Assembly (NCBI GenBank): GCA_900109895.1
Contig: FOBR01000004.1
Location: 1 to 64,000, forward strand
Reading direction: 5' to 3'
From: a bacterium A37T11
GTDB taxonomy: Bacteria > Bacteroidota > Bacteroidia > Sphingobacteriales > Sphingobacteriaceae
Length of the DNA: 64,000 bases
The stretch's first letter is position 1, and the number at the start of each line of letters is the position of its first letter. Positions 33,722-44,400 of this stretch are shown here, one piece after another. Position numbers and translations under genes: made by a program. The notes beneath the pieces were generated by a model, which was not told the DNA's origin, did not search any database, and saw only the letters and a program-made list of their open reading frames with translations.

Positions 33722-33752
33722 TTTGAATTGGATTAAAAAATGACGAAATTTG
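33722..33752 (+). promoter_or_regulatory. Promoter of ileS operon
   Basis: TTTG (33722-33725), 19-bp spacer, GAAATTTG (33745-33752), matching the Bacteroidota -33/-7 pattern with one change in the -7 box. The start would be near 33760, about 30 bp before the ileS ATG. Confidence 0.5.
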
Positions 33753-33790
33753 CACCCTCATCGCTATAAGCGATGTACTGGGACAAGAAG

Positions 33791-36700
33791 ATGTACAAGG
33801 AATATAAGCAGCTTAATTTACCGCAAATTGGGCAAGAAGTACTAGCCTTTTGGCAGCAACAGCATATTTTTGAAAAAAGTATCAGCCATAGACCGGCCTC
33901 AAAACCGTATACGTTTTACGAGGGGCCTCCATCTGCAAATGGTATGCCTGGCATACACCATGTAATGGCCCGGGCCATCAAAGACATTTTTTGCCGTTAC
34001 AAAACGCTGAAAGGATTTCAGGTAAAACGCAAAGGTGGATGGGATACCCATGGCCTTCCCATTGAACTGGCTGTTGAAAAAACACTTGGCATCACCAAAG
34101 ATGATATTGGCCGTACCATTTCTGTTGAAGACTACAATGCTGCCTGCCGCAAGGAGGTGATGAAGTACACCGATGTATGGAATGACCTGACCGAGAAAAT
34201 GGGCTATTGGGTAGACCTGGAAAACCCCTATATCACCTACAAAACGGAATACATAGAAACCTTGTGGTGGATATTGAAGGAGTTTTATAAAAAAGGGCTT
34301 TTATACAAGGGTTACACCATACAGCCTTATTCACCGGCAGCAGGTACAGGCCTGAGCTCGCATGAACTGAATATGCCTGGCACTTATAAGCCGCTTAAGG
34401 ATACGACCATCGTAGCCGAGTTTCGGGTGGATAGGGAACAAGTACATCCGCTCATCCCTACGCTTTTTGAAGCGGAAGGGGAAGACACTGCTATATTGGC
34501 CTGGACAACAACCCCTTGGACTCTCCCCGCTAATAGTGCCCTGGTGGTAGGCAGAAATATCCGTTACGTCAAGATACGCACCTTTAACCAATATACGTTT
34601 CAACCCGTGAGCGTGGTGCTGGCAAAGGATTTGGTACAGAACCATTTTAAGGCTGAAGCCGCCCAGGCCTCTTTTCAGGACTATCAGGATGGCGATAAAT
34701 TGATCCCTTGGGAGGTCGTGGCCGAATTTTCAGGGGAAGAATTGCTGAATTTGCGCTACCATCAGTTACTGCCTTATGTAACCAACGAGGAGTTGGAAGA
34801 AAAGGCGTTCCGGGTAATCCCTGGCGATTTTGTAACGACTGAAGATGGTACGGGTATCGTACACTCAGCGGCCACGTTTGGTGCAGATGACTTCCGGGCT
34901 TCACGGGACAATGGCGTTCCGGGTGTTTTTGTGAAAGATGAAAATGGTAAAGAAGTACCTATTGTAGATAAGCACGGCCGCTTTGTGAAAGAGATTGGCG
35001 AGTTTGCTGGCCGCTATGTGAAAGAGGAATATTACAGCGATGCGGAACGTGCGGAGATAGACTTTAAACCGACGGATGTACTCATCGCTATTAAGCTTAA
35101 AGAAGATAATAAGGCATTTGACGTAAAACGGTACGAGCACAGCTATCCGCACTGCTGGCGTACAGATAAGCCCATCTTGTATTACCCCCTTGATAGCTGG
35201 TTTATCCGCACAACGGCTGTAAAAGAGCAATTGGTGGCACTCAACAAGACCATTAACTGGAAACCGGAAGCTACCGGAACCGGCCGTTTTGGCAACTGGT
35301 TGGAAAACCTGGTAGACTGGAATTTGTCCCGTTCACGTTTTTGGGGTACTCCCCTGCCGATCTGGCGCAGTGCGGACGAAAATGAGGAAATCTGCATTGG
35401 TTCACTTTCCGAATTAAAGGAAATCATTGAAAGTAGCCTGCAAGCTGATGTGCTCAATACGGATGAAAAGGCAAAATTAAAAGCTTACCTCGAAAAATTT
35501 GGTACAGATGCCCTTGACCTGCACCGCCCATATGTGGACGACTTGGTGCTGGTATCAGCAGGTGGTCAGAAATTATTCCGCGAGCCGGACCTGATTGATG
35601 TTTGGTTTGATAGTGGCGCCATGCCTTTTGCCCAATGGGGCTTGGACCCTGAAAAACTGGCTGCAGGCAGCAATGCTCCGTTCAAGGAGGGCTTCGAAGG
35701 GGCTTATCCTGCCGATTTTATTGCCGAGGGGGTTGACCAAACACGTGGATGGTTTTTTACGCTGCACGCTATTTCAACCATGTTGCGGGGTTCAGTGGCA
35801 TTTAAGAATGTGGTATCAAATGGTCTTGTACTAGACAAGAATGGCAATAAAATGTCTAAACGCCTAGGCAATGCCATAGATCCCTTTTTCACCATTGATA
35901 AATACAGTGCTGATGCTTCACGTTGGTATATGATAAGCAATGCGGCTCCCTGGGACAACCTAAAATTTAACGAGGAAGGACTGGAAGAGGTAAGGCGCAA
36001 ATTTTTTGGTACGCTATATAATACGTATGCGTTTTTTGCCTTGTATGCTAATATTGACGGTTTTGTTTACAAAGAAAATGATTTTCCTTTGCAGGAACGG
36101 CCTGAAATAGACCGCTGGATCATCTCTTTGCTAAATAGCCTGAGTCAGGATGTAGATGCCTTTTTTGCAGATTATGAGCCCACAAAAGCAGCCAGGGCCA
36201 TTCAGCTTTTTGTGGATGAGCATTTAAGTAATTGGTTTGTGCGGTTGAGCCGGCGTCGTTTTTGGAAGGGCGAATACACCGCTGATAAGATATCGGCTTA
36301 CCAGACCTTATACACCTGCCTCACGACGATAGCCAAGCTTATGTCGCCCATTGCACCTTTCTTTAGCGACCGGTTGTTTAATGACCTGAATGTGGTAACC
36401 GGAAAAGAAACGGCTGAATCCGTGCATTTGGCCGATTTTCCAATATATCATCCTGGCCTGGTGGATAAGGAACTGGAAGAACGCATGGCCCTGGCACAGG
36501 ATATCTCCTCGCTTACGTTGTCATTACGTAAAAAAACAGGTATTAATGTACGGCAGCCGCTCCATAAGATACTATTACCGGCACTGGATAAGGCGTTTGT
36601 CACACAGGTAAACCTTGTGAAAGATTTGATCCTTTCTGAAACCAATATTAAGGAAATTGAATTTATTACGGATACAGCGGGTATCATCCGCAAGAAGATA

Positions 36701-37225
36701 AAGCCTAACTTTAAAGCCCTTGGAAGTAAAGTTGGAAAGGATATGAAGGCTGTCACTGCTGAGATTGCAGCTTTTAGTGCTGAAGACATCGCTGAGCTTG
36801 AAAATAAAGGGGCAATTTCTATTCCTCGCAGTCCTGTTTCTGCACTCACAACGCCATATTTAATTCTTTTGTCAGAAGTAGAGATCATCGCTGAGGATGT
36901 AGATGGATGGCAGGTGGCCAATTTAGGCAAATTGACCGTTGCCTTAGACGTGCATATCAGCCCTGAACTAAAGCAGGAGGGCTTGGCACGGGAATTGGTA
37001 AACCGCGTTCAGAACTTGCGGAAAGAGTTGGGTTTTGAAGTTACTGACAGGATAAAGGTGCGTGTTAGTAATATTCCTGAAATAACTGATGCAATAGCTG
37101 CGAATTTAACCTATATTCGCACGGAAATTTTAGCCGATACGTTAGTATCCGAAGACGGCCTGGCTGTGGGGGAGACTATAGAAATTGATGAACAGGAACT
37201 AAATGTATTAATCGAAAAAGTATAA
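33791..37225 (+). CDS. ileS: Isoleucyl-tRNA synthetase (IleRS2-like, GIHH motif)
   Basis: 1144 residues from the ATG at 33791, which follows a purine-rich AAGAAG; an in-frame ATG at 33773 is less likely. Class I synthetase: EGPPSANG then PGIHHVMAR (33950-33961) where most enzymes have HIGH; editing domain with LAWTTTPWTLP; second signature NKMSKRLGN; anticodon-binding domain near WFVRLSRRRFW; C-terminal extension. The long eukaryote-like form with GxHH instead of HxGH is the type described as highly mupirocin-resistant. First gene of ileS, dksA-like, lspA with spacings of 4 and 0 bp. Confidence 0.93.
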   Translation: MYKEYKQLNLPQIGQEVLAFWQQQHIFEKSISHRPASKPYTFYEGPPSANGMPGIHHVMARAIKDIFCRYKTLKGFQVKRKGGWDTHGLPIELAVEKTLGITKDDIGRTISVEDYNAACRKEVMKYTDVWNDLTEKMGYWVDLENPYITYKTEYIETLWWILKEFYKKGLLYKGYTIQPYSPAAGTGLSSHELNMPGTYKPLKDTTIVAEFRVDREQVHPLIPTLFEAEGEDTAILAWTTTPWTLPANSALVVGRNIRYVKIRTFNQYTFQPVSVVLAKDLVQNHFKAEAAQASFQDYQDGDKLIPWEVVAEFSGEELLNLRYHQLLPYVTNEELEEKAFRVIPGDFVTTEDGTGIVHSAATFGADDFRASRDNGVPGVFVKDENGKEVPIVDKHGRFVKEIGEFAGRYVKEEYYSDAERAEIDFKPTDVLIAIKLKEDNKAFDVKRYEHSYPHCWRTDKPILYYPLDSWFIRTTAVKEQLVALNKTINWKPEATGTGRFGNWLENLVDWNLSRSRFWGTPLPIWRSADENEEICIGSLSELKEIIESSLQADVLNTDEKAKLKAYLEKFGTDALDLHRPYVDDLVLVSAGGQKLFREPDLIDVWFDSGAMPFAQWGLDPEKLAAGSNAPFKEGFEGAYPADFIAEGVDQTRGWFFTLHAISTMLRGSVAFKNVVSNGLVLDKNGNKMSKRLGNAIDPFFTIDKYSADASRWYMISNAAPWDNLKFNEEGLEEVRRKFFGTLYNTYAFFALYANIDGFVYKENDFPLQERPEIDRWIISLLNSLSQDVDAFFADYEPTKAARAIQLFVDEHLSNWFVRLSRRRFWKGEYTADKISAYQTLYTCLTTIAKLMSPIAPFFSDRLFNDLNVVTGKETAESVHLADFPIYHPGLVDKELEERMALAQDISSLTLSLRKKTGINVRQPLHKILLPALDKAFVTQVNLVKDLILSETNIKEIEFITDTAGIIRKKIKPNFKALGSKVGKDMKAVTAEIAAFSAEDIAELENKGAISIPRSPVSALTTPYLILLSEVEIIAEDVDGWQVANLGKLTVALDVHISPELKQEGLARELVNRVQNLRKELGFEVTDRIKVRVSNIPEITDAIAANLTYIRTEILADTLVSEDGLAVGETIEIDEQELNVLIEKV

Positions 37226-37229
37226 CGAC

Positions 37230-37616
37230 ATGGCAGAAAACACAGAAAAAACACGCTACAGCGACAGTGAATTGCAAGAATTTAAGGACATTATTTTAGA
37301 AAAGCTGCGCGTTGCACGAGAAGAATTTAATGAACTCACCAAGTCTTTAAACAGTTCCAATGCCAACGGAACCGACGATACAGCCGGCACTTATAAGACA
37401 TTGGAAGACGGATCAGCCACGCTTGAAAAGGAGCAAACCAATCAATTGGCTGCCCGCCAGAAAAAATTTATGGACAATTTGGAGGCTGCCTTGGTACGCA
37501 TTGAAAACAAAACGTACGGCATATGCCGCGAAACCGGTAAGCTGATACAGAAAGAACGGTTGCGTGCTGTACCTCATACCACGCTGAGCATGGAAGCAAA
37601 GCTGAAACAATATTAA
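37230..37616 (+). CDS. TraR/DksA-family protein lacking the zinc cysteines
   Basis: 128 residues. N-terminal coiled coil (ELQEFKDIILEKLRVAREEF; AARQKKFMDNLEAALVRIEN) and a C-terminal globule YGICRETGKLIQKERLRAVP that corresponds to the DksA zinc finger but retains only one Cys. Such versions are common in Bacteroidota. DksA relatives bind the RNA polymerase secondary channel; whether this one does is not known. It sits between ileS and lspA, its stop codon directly followed by the lspA ATG. Confidence 0.85.
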   Translation: MAENTEKTRYSDSELQEFKDIILEKLRVAREEFNELTKSLNSSNANGTDDTAGTYKTLEDGSATLEKEQTNQLAARQKKFMDNLEAALVRIENKTYGICRETGKLIQKERLRAVPHTTLSMEAKLKQY

Positions 37617-38267
37617 ATGAAAGGTTACACCCGCCCGCTAATTTTAATTGTTTCGGTCTTATTTGTTGACCAGTTGATCAAATTCTGGATTAAACTGAAC
37701 ATGACGCTTGGACAGGAATACCATATTTTGGGCAAATGGTTTATTATCCATTTTACGGAGAATAACGGGATGGCCTTCGGTATGGAATTCGGCGGGGAAA
37801 TGGGAAAACTAGCCTTATCACTTTTCCGGATTGGTGCTATTGCTGCCATTGGATATGGTTTGCATTACATGATTCAGAAGAAATACCATCGCGGATTTAT
37901 TTTGAATGTAGCGTTGATCTTTGCGGGGGCCATGGGCAATATCCTAGATTCGGCCTTTTATGGCCTTTTTTTCAGTGAAAGTACTTGGTTTGACAAGGCT
38001 AAACTTTTTCCTCCGGGAGGCGGATATGCCGGCTTTTTGCATGGTAAAGTGGTAGACATGCTTTATTTTCCCCTGATGCAGGGAAACTTTCCAGATTGGT
38101 TCCCGATATGGGGTGGGGAAGAATACCTGTTCTTCCGGCCGGTGTTTAATGTTGCTGATTCGGCTATTTCAGTTGGCGTAGTCCTTATACTGATATTTCA
38201 GAAAAGTTATTTCAAAGAGGAGATCATTGAACCCACTAGTTACAACAGCGAGGTTGTAGAGGATTGA
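37617..38267 (+). CDS. lspA: Lipoprotein signal peptidase (signal peptidase II)
   Basis: 216 residues, longer than the usual 160-170, as in other Bacteroidota where an insertion follows the first catalytic region. Membrane helices at about 6-22, 60-80, 92-112 and 175-198. Catalytic aspartates in GNILDSAFYG and FNVADSAISVG. It cleaves prolipoproteins after lipidation, needed for the many lipoproteins encoded here. The ATG follows the preceding stop with no gap. Confidence 0.92.
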   Translation: MKGYTRPLILIVSVLFVDQLIKFWIKLNMTLGQEYHILGKWFIIHFTENNGMAFGMEFGGEMGKLALSLFRIGAIAAIGYGLHYMIQKKYHRGFILNVALIFAGAMGNILDSAFYGLFFSESTWFDKAKLFPPGGGYAGFLHGKVVDMLYFPLMQGNFPDWFPIWGGEEYLFFRPVFNVADSAISVGVVLILIFQKSYFKEEIIEPTSYNSEVVED

Positions 38268-38313
38268 TGGAGAATAATTGTTGATATAAGCCATTCAGTC
38301 TGCTGCTTAACTT

Positions 38314-38700
38314 ATGCGTATATTCAACTTTATATGGTGTTTCCTGTTCATTATATTTGCTGCATTGCAATACAATGATCCCGATCCCTATATTTGGATG
38401 CCCATATATCTATATGCGGCAGTTCTTTGTTACCTCGCTGCCAAAAAGCAGTTTTTTCCTAAAGCTTATTTTTGGGGTATTTTTTTATATTTAATTTATG
38501 CTGGGTATCTGCTTTTGCTTCGACACAATATTTTAGACTGGTTTGAGCATCACCATGTAAACGACATTGTTGAACATATGAAGGCCGACAAGCCCTGGAT
38601 CGAAGAAACCCGCGAGTTTGGCGGCCTGCTTATTTTGGTCATTGTATTAGGGCTCGACTGGATCCAGGCAACCCGATTGAAAAATCACAGAAGGAGTTAA
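38314..38700 (+). CDS. TMEM220-family small membrane protein
   Basis: 128 residues, about four membrane segments. The N-terminus FNFIWCFLFIIFAALQYNDP with the following DPYIWMPIYLYAAVLCYLA is the hallmark of the transmembrane 220 family, function unknown. The C-terminus (FGGLLILVIVLGLDWIQ) is the last helix. It overlaps the next gene by 4 bp, convergent. Confidence 0.75.
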   Translation: MRIFNFIWCFLFIIFAALQYNDPDPYIWMPIYLYAAVLCYLAAKKQFFPKAYFWGIFLYLIYAGYLLLLRHNILDWFEHHHVNDIVEHMKADKPWIEETREFGGLLILVIVLGLDWIQATRLKNHRRS

Positions 38701-39347
38701 TAACCGATGGTAAAGCGTTCCTTATGATGCTGCGGTTTTTCAGCTTCATCCAATAACGCAGCAGCGTAATCCCCTACCGATATGTGACTTTTACCAGTTG
38801 CATCCACGATCAAGTCATCTTTTCCTAATCTATAGGTACCCGTTTTCTCTCCTGGATGAAGATCACCCGCCGGCGAAAAGAATACCCAGTCCAAGTCAGT
38901 TTCAGGCTTTAGGTAGTCATAATATACTTTGGCCAGGCTTTTGACGCCTGGCAAAATGGCTTCTGGAATCACACCTGTGTCCAGCACTGTTTTTCCTGGA
39001 GCGACAAACAGGGTACCGGCACCACCCACAATCAACAGCCGTTGTTTACCTGCCTTTTTAACCCCCTCAATGATGGCCTTGTATCCTGTAAGGGTATCGT
39101 TATAGATGTCCGGATTTTGCCAGCCGGGATTGAAGGCGCTGATAACTTCATCAGCTTCCCCCAGTAGAGAAGCGATATTTTCTTCGTTTTGCACATCGCC
39201 TTTGACCACGGTGAGCTTTGAATCTTGTTGACCGAGTTTTTCAGGATGACGCACAATAGCGGTCACTTCATGCCCCCTGCTAAGGGCCTCTTTGAGTACA
39301 GCAGACCCGACAAATCCGCTAGCTCCTATTATTGCAATTTTTGCCAT
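38697..39347 (-). CDS. NAD(P)-binding oxidoreductase (NmrA/YwnB-like)
   Basis: 216 residues. Rossmann fold with the dinucleotide motif IIGASGFVGSAVL at the N-terminus, GDVQNEENIASLL, and the LLIVGGAGTLFV strand. This is the atypical SDR group annotated as NAD(P)H-binding or 3-beta-hydroxysteroid dehydrogenase-like epimerases; substrate unknown. No Tyr-x-x-x-Lys motif in the usual place. Confidence 0.82.
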   Translation of the reverse strand: MAKIAIIGASGFVGSAVLKEALSRGHEVTAIVRHPEKLGQQDSKLTVVKGDVQNEENIASLLGEADEVISAFNPGWQNPDIYNDTLTGYKAIIEGVKKAGKQRLLIVGGAGTLFVAPGKTVLDTGVIPEAILPGVKSLAKVYYDYLKPETDLDWVFFSPAGDLHPGEKTGTYRLGKDDLIVDATGKSHISVGDYAAALLDEAEKPQHHKERFTIGY

Positions 39348-39417
39348 ATTTTTTTTAGTTTTTTAATGGTCTATTAAGGCAAAGATATGACCAAAAAATG
39401 TTTACTTTGTTTAAGGC

Positions 39418-40347
39418 ATGTCAATTGTTTTGAATAGCTTCGCAGCGTATAATTTAAAAATCGTGCACATCTCTGCTAAACAAATCAAGGTAATGCTGGC
39501 AGGCCTTGCGTTTGCCCTCTTGTGGGCCTCTGCTTCTGCAGCTACCAAAATAGGCCTTTCTTCATCCCAGCCGTTTGTCATAGCCCTTACCCGCTTTGCC
39601 GTAGCAGCAGCTATTATGCTATTCGTTACTCACGTCTTATTGCGCAACCGGCTTCCCCTTAAGGAGGAATGGCGGCAGTTAACAGTTTATGGATTGCTGA
39701 ATGTAGGTATTTACTTGGGCCTATATGTGGTGGCCATGCAGGAGGTTTCTGCCGGCTTGGGTTCGCTTTTTGTGGCGACCAACCCTGTATTCATCAGCCT
39801 GATTGCCTCAATTTGGTTTAAGCGCCCTGTGGACAAGGTGACTGCTATCAGCTTGGTATTGTGCCTGGCGGGAATGCTGGTAGCGGCCTATCCGCTATTA
39901 GGCGATAGCCATGCTTCCCTTAAGGGCATTTGCATTTTACTCCTGAGCATGGTCTCCTATTCTGCAGGTGCCTTGTATTTTTCGCAAAAAAAATGGAATG
40001 ATCTCCATATTCTCACCATTAATGGTTGGCAGACACTGATCGGGGGCCTTTTCCTGTTGCCATTTATGTTGTTTTTTTATGACCCAAGCCTTAATCACTA
40101 TGATGGTAACTGGCTTGGATCGGTCCTATGGCTCGCCATCCCGGTATCTATTGGCGCTGCTCAGCTCTGGCTTTATCTGCTGCGCGATAATCCGGTCAAG
40201 GCGTCCTTTTGGCTTTTTTTATGTCCGGTCATTGGCTTTGTCATTGCGGCCTGGCTCATGAAAGAACCCATTAGTAGCTATACCGTAGCCGGCGTATTGC
40301 TCGTGATCGGGGGGTTATACCTGGTACAGCGGCAAAAAACTGCTTAA
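39418..40347 (+). CDS. EamA/DMT-family transporter
   Basis: 309 residues with ten hydrophobic helices in two repeated EamA halves: LAGLAFALLWASASAATKIG opens the first, ICILLLSMVSYSAGALYFS the second, ending VAGVLLVIGGLYLVQR. These drug/metabolite transporters export small metabolites; the substrate is unknown. It overlaps the next gene by 4 bp, convergent. Confidence 0.85.
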   Translation: MSIVLNSFAAYNLKIVHISAKQIKVMLAGLAFALLWASASAATKIGLSSSQPFVIALTRFAVAAAIMLFVTHVLLRNRLPLKEEWRQLTVYGLLNVGIYLGLYVVAMQEVSAGLGSLFVATNPVFISLIASIWFKRPVDKVTAISLVLCLAGMLVAAYPLLGDSHASLKGICILLLSMVSYSAGALYFSQKKWNDLHILTINGWQTLIGGLFLLPFMLFFYDPSLNHYDGNWLGSVLWLAIPVSIGAAQLWLYLLRDNPVKASFWLFLCPVIGFVIAAWLMKEPISSYTVAGVLLVIGGLYLVQRQKTA

Positions 40348-41369
40348 GGGAGCTTTACCTTATATAATCCATAAGGATATATGGTTCGGTCAGCCATATT
40401 GTAGCGCGTAGTGCGGTTGAGCTGGGCAGCAGTGACGTATAAATAACCGTCGGTGCCAATGCCAAAAGAATCTGGCCAACTGAGGCGCTTATCCTTCACT
40501 AAGGTTTTCACTTCCCCTCCTGGCGTGAGGTAGGTAATTGCGTAATCCGGCGAGTCCGTAAAATACACGTTTCCATGCTGATCGGATATCATGCCGTGCG
40601 ACACCCCTACCCTCTCCATATCCTCCACGTGTGTTTCCAGTTCGGCATCGGTCAGAGAGGCATCCGCCAAATATTGGGTGCCTATTCGGTATACGTGTTC
40701 CTGATTAATGGCGCGGAAATAGAAAAACCGGTAATCGCTGGTGAGCGCTATGCCGTTGACGTTTGAACTGATTGGAACTCCGGAAGTATTGATGACGTCC
40801 TGGCCATCCAGATGAAGCACATAACCCGGGGCCACCAGGGTAAACTTTGTTTTCTTAAGCAACGAACGGCTTTTGCCGGTTTTCAGGTCAAGGATTACCA
40901 GTGCCGCTTGCCCTGGGTCTGAAAAATAGGCCAGCTGCCGGAACTCGTCAATACGCACATCGTTGAGGCTGGAACCAATTTTATCCAAGTCTGCAAAGCG
41001 GTATATACGTTCTACGTGAGCATTTGTTAAGTTTATTTTCACCAGCTTCATGGGATGGCCAGCATCCAGCGCCCACAGTGTTTTGCCCGTTGTCCATAAG
41101 GCTTGCAGATTCTTAAAGTGATGATCAGGATCGGTGGTCTTATCATCGTTCCAGACTTTATCCGGGTATGGAATGCGCTGCCCGTTTTTAATCTCAGCCA
41201 ACGAAAGATCGTGGATGCTTCCGCCACTTTGAGCTGGAAAAGTCACAAAAATGCGGTTTTCCCGACTTACAGCCAGGCCTACCGGCTGGTGACGTCCAAA
41301 GGTCGCTACGGTAATGAGGGTATCGGGATGACTGAAGGCCGCAACTAAAATTAACACCAGGTTATGCAT
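40344..41369 (-). CDS. Major royal jelly / yellow-family beta-propeller protein
   Basis: 341 residues. A short hydrophobic N-terminus may be a signal peptide (MHNLVLILVAAFS). The sequence QPVGLAVSRENRIFVTFPAQ, then WALDAGHP, LNDVRIDE and GNVYFTDSPDYAIT follows the MRJP/yellow six-bladed propeller, related to SMP-30/gluconolactonase. Bacterial members are called L-dopachrome tautomerase-related but their activity is not shown. Confidence 0.78.
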   Translation of the reverse strand: MHNLVLILVAAFSHPDTLITVATFGRHQPVGLAVSRENRIFVTFPAQSGGSIHDLSLAEIKNGQRIPYPDKVWNDDKTTDPDHHFKNLQALWTTGKTLWALDAGHPMKLVKINLTNAHVERIYRFADLDKIGSSLNDVRIDEFRQLAYFSDPGQAALVILDLKTGKSRSLLKKTKFTLVAPGYVLHLDGQDVINTSGVPISSNVNGIALTSDYRFFYFRAINQEHVYRIGTQYLADASLTDAELETHVEDMERVGVSHGMISDQHGNVYFTDSPDYAITYLTPGGEVKTLVKDKRLSWPDSFGIGTDGYLYVTAAQLNRTTRYNMADRTIYPYGLYKVKLP

Positions 41370-41483
41370 AAGGATTTCCTTTTAGGGTTCTTAATATAAT
41401 ACATTCATTGCGACTTTGTTTGGAATAAATGATTTTTTCTGGCTCAGATCCCCGCATTTTTTTGCTTAAGTTTGTATCAAACT

Positions 41484-44400
41484 ATGTATTTAATATTCGA
41501 CACCGAGACAACGGGGCTTCCTAAGCGTTGGGATGCGCCTATTAGCGATACCGACAATTGGCCCAGGTGTATACAGATCGCCTGGCAGCTGCACGATGCT
41601 ATGGGCAGGCTCATTGAGCACCAGGATTATTTGGTCAAACCGGAAGGTTTCGATATTCCGTACGACGCCGAACGTATCCATGGTATTTCTACAGATCTGG
41701 CCAATGAGCAAGGGTTCCCATTGGCTGAGGTGTTGGAAAAGTTCAATGCCGCTTTGGCAAAGGCCAAATTTGTGGTAGGCCAGAATATTAAATTTGACAT
41801 CAATATTATGGGAAGTGAGTTCCACCGTTTTGGCATGGACTCACCCATGGCCCGTATGCCCATACTGGATACTTGTACGGAAGTGACTGCCGAACTTTTG
41901 AAGATACCTGGGGGCCGGGGTGGTAAGTTTAAGTTGCCCAACCTTACCGAACTGCACCAATACCTGTTTGGAGAGCCCTTTGCCGAGGCGCACAATGCCA
42001 CAGCGGATGTGGAAGCTACGACGCGCTGTTTCCTGGAGCTGGTGAAGCGTGAAGTCTTCACCAAGGAAGAATTAAAGGCAGAAGTGCCTTATTTTACGGA
42101 GTTCAGGAGTTTTCACCCTGGGCCTGTCGATAAACTGGGATTAACGCATATCAATCTGAAGGCAGCTTCAGAAGCGATCAGGAAACGGGGGCAAGCAGCT
42201 CAACCAGCAGCGGACCTTCGGCAGCCAAACTTGACAGATACGCGGAGCCTGGCTACCGCCCCGTTTGCGCATTTGCACAACCACACGCAGTTTTCGGTGT
42301 TACAATCCACCATATCGGTGAGCGACCTGGTAAAGAATGCCGCAAAACACGGTATGCCAGCTGTAGCCATGACCGACCACGGTAACATGATGGGCGCCTT
42401 CCATTTTGTGAGCCAGGTAATGAACTACAATAAGACCGCGGAGGTGCCCATGAAGCCCATCGTAGGTTGCGAATTTCATATCTGCGATGACCATTTGGAT
42501 AAATCACGCAAGGACAATGGTTACCAGGTCGTTTTTTTAGCCAAAAACAAAAAGGGCTATCATAACCTGGCTAAAATGGCTTCTATTGCTTATACGAAGG
42601 GTTTTTATTATGTGCCTCGTATAGATCGCCGCATCATAGAACAGTATAAAGAAGACATCATCGTGTTATCTGGCAACTTGTACGGGGAAATTCCTAACAA
42701 GATCCTGAACATGGGCGAAAACCAGGCCGATGAGGCACTGCTGTGGTGGAAGGAGCAGTTTGGGGAAGACCTCTATATAGAGATCATGCGTCATGGTCAG
42801 GAAGATGAAGACCGTGTGAACCAAAGCTTGATAAAGCTGGCCCGGAAACACGGAGTTAAGTTGGTTGCGACCAACAATACCTATTACACCAGCAAGGAAG
42901 ATGCACACGCCCATGACATCCTGCTCTGTGTAAAAGATGGCGAAAAGCTGGCTACACCCAAGGGTCGAGGCCGTGGTTTCCGCTATGGCCTTCCCAATGA
43001 AGAATATTATTTCAAATCGGCTGAAGCGATGAAAAAGGCCTTCGCTGATCTTCCGGAAGCCATTCTGACTGTTCAGGAGATCGTAGACAAGATAGAGATT
43101 TATTCGCTTTATCGCGAGGTACTGCTACCGAAGTTTAACATTCCTGAGGAATTTCAGGTGGCCGAAGATGATGCAGACGGGGGCAAACGCGGGGAAAATA
43201 AGTATCTGCGCTACCTGACCTATGAAGGGGCAAAAAAGCGCTATCCGGATATGACCCCCGAAATACAGGAAAGGCTGGATTTTGAATTGCAGACCATCGA
43301 AAAAACGGGGTATCCGGGTTATTTTCTTATTGTGCAGGATTTCATTGCTGCGGCCAGGGCTATGGATGTATCTGTTGGGCCGGGCCGTGGATCAGCGGCG
43401 GGTTCTGCCGTGGCCTATTGCCTCGGCATTACTAACATTGACCCTATTGCTTATGATTTGCTGTTCGAACGGTTCCTGAACCCAGACCGGGTATCCATGC
43501 CCGATATTGACATTGACTTTGACGATGAAGGCCGTGGCCGTGTTATGGAGTACGTCATCAAGAAATATGGCGCGAGCCAGGTAGCCCAGATTATTACCTA
43601 CGGCACCATGGCTGCCAAATCATCCATCCGGGATACGGCGCGGGCGCTCGACCTACCTTTGTTTGAAGCCGATAAAATAGCTAAGCTCATCCCCAATCTG
43701 AAGCTGAACAAGCTTTTTAAGATGGATGCGCAGGCGCTCAAAAGTGCCCTTCGGGCAGATGAACTCGAAAATGTACAGCATCTGGTTACTCTTGCACAGG
43801 GAAACGGGCTGGAAGCGGAAACCATCAAACAAGCGCAGGTGCTGGAAGGATCTGTGCGCAATACGGGCATCCATGCTTGCGGGGTGATCATCACCCCTGA
43901 TGACATTACCAATTTTGTACCGGTGGCCACGGCCAAGGACTCTGACCTGTATGTCACGCAATTTGACAACTCGGTGGTTGAAAGTGCAGGATTGCTCAAG
44001 ATGGACTTTTTGGGTCTTAAGACCCTTACGCTGATCAAAGACACGGTGAAGATCGTTAAACACCGCCTGGGCATTGAGCTCAACCCCGATGAATTCCCGA
44101 TAGACGATGTCAAGACGTATGAGCTTTTCCAACGGGGTGAGACTATTGGCATTTTCCAGTACGAGTCGCCCGGCATGCAAAAGCACATGAAGGACCTCAA
44201 GCCGACTGTGTTTGGCGACTTGATTGCGATGAACGCCTTGTACAGGCCGGGACCTATGGAATATATCCCCAGCTTTATCAAACGTAAACATGGCATTGAA
44301 CCGATTACCTATGACCTGGATGCTTGCGAGGAATATTTAAAGGAAACTTACGGCATCACCGTTTATCAGGAACAGGTGATGCTCCTGTCGCAGAAACTGG

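Noticed and set aside
43598-44296. Long antisense frames within dnaE (also 43653-44291)
   Set aside because: They mirror the codon pattern of the polymerase gene, have no family resemblance and overlap the conserved catalytic region.
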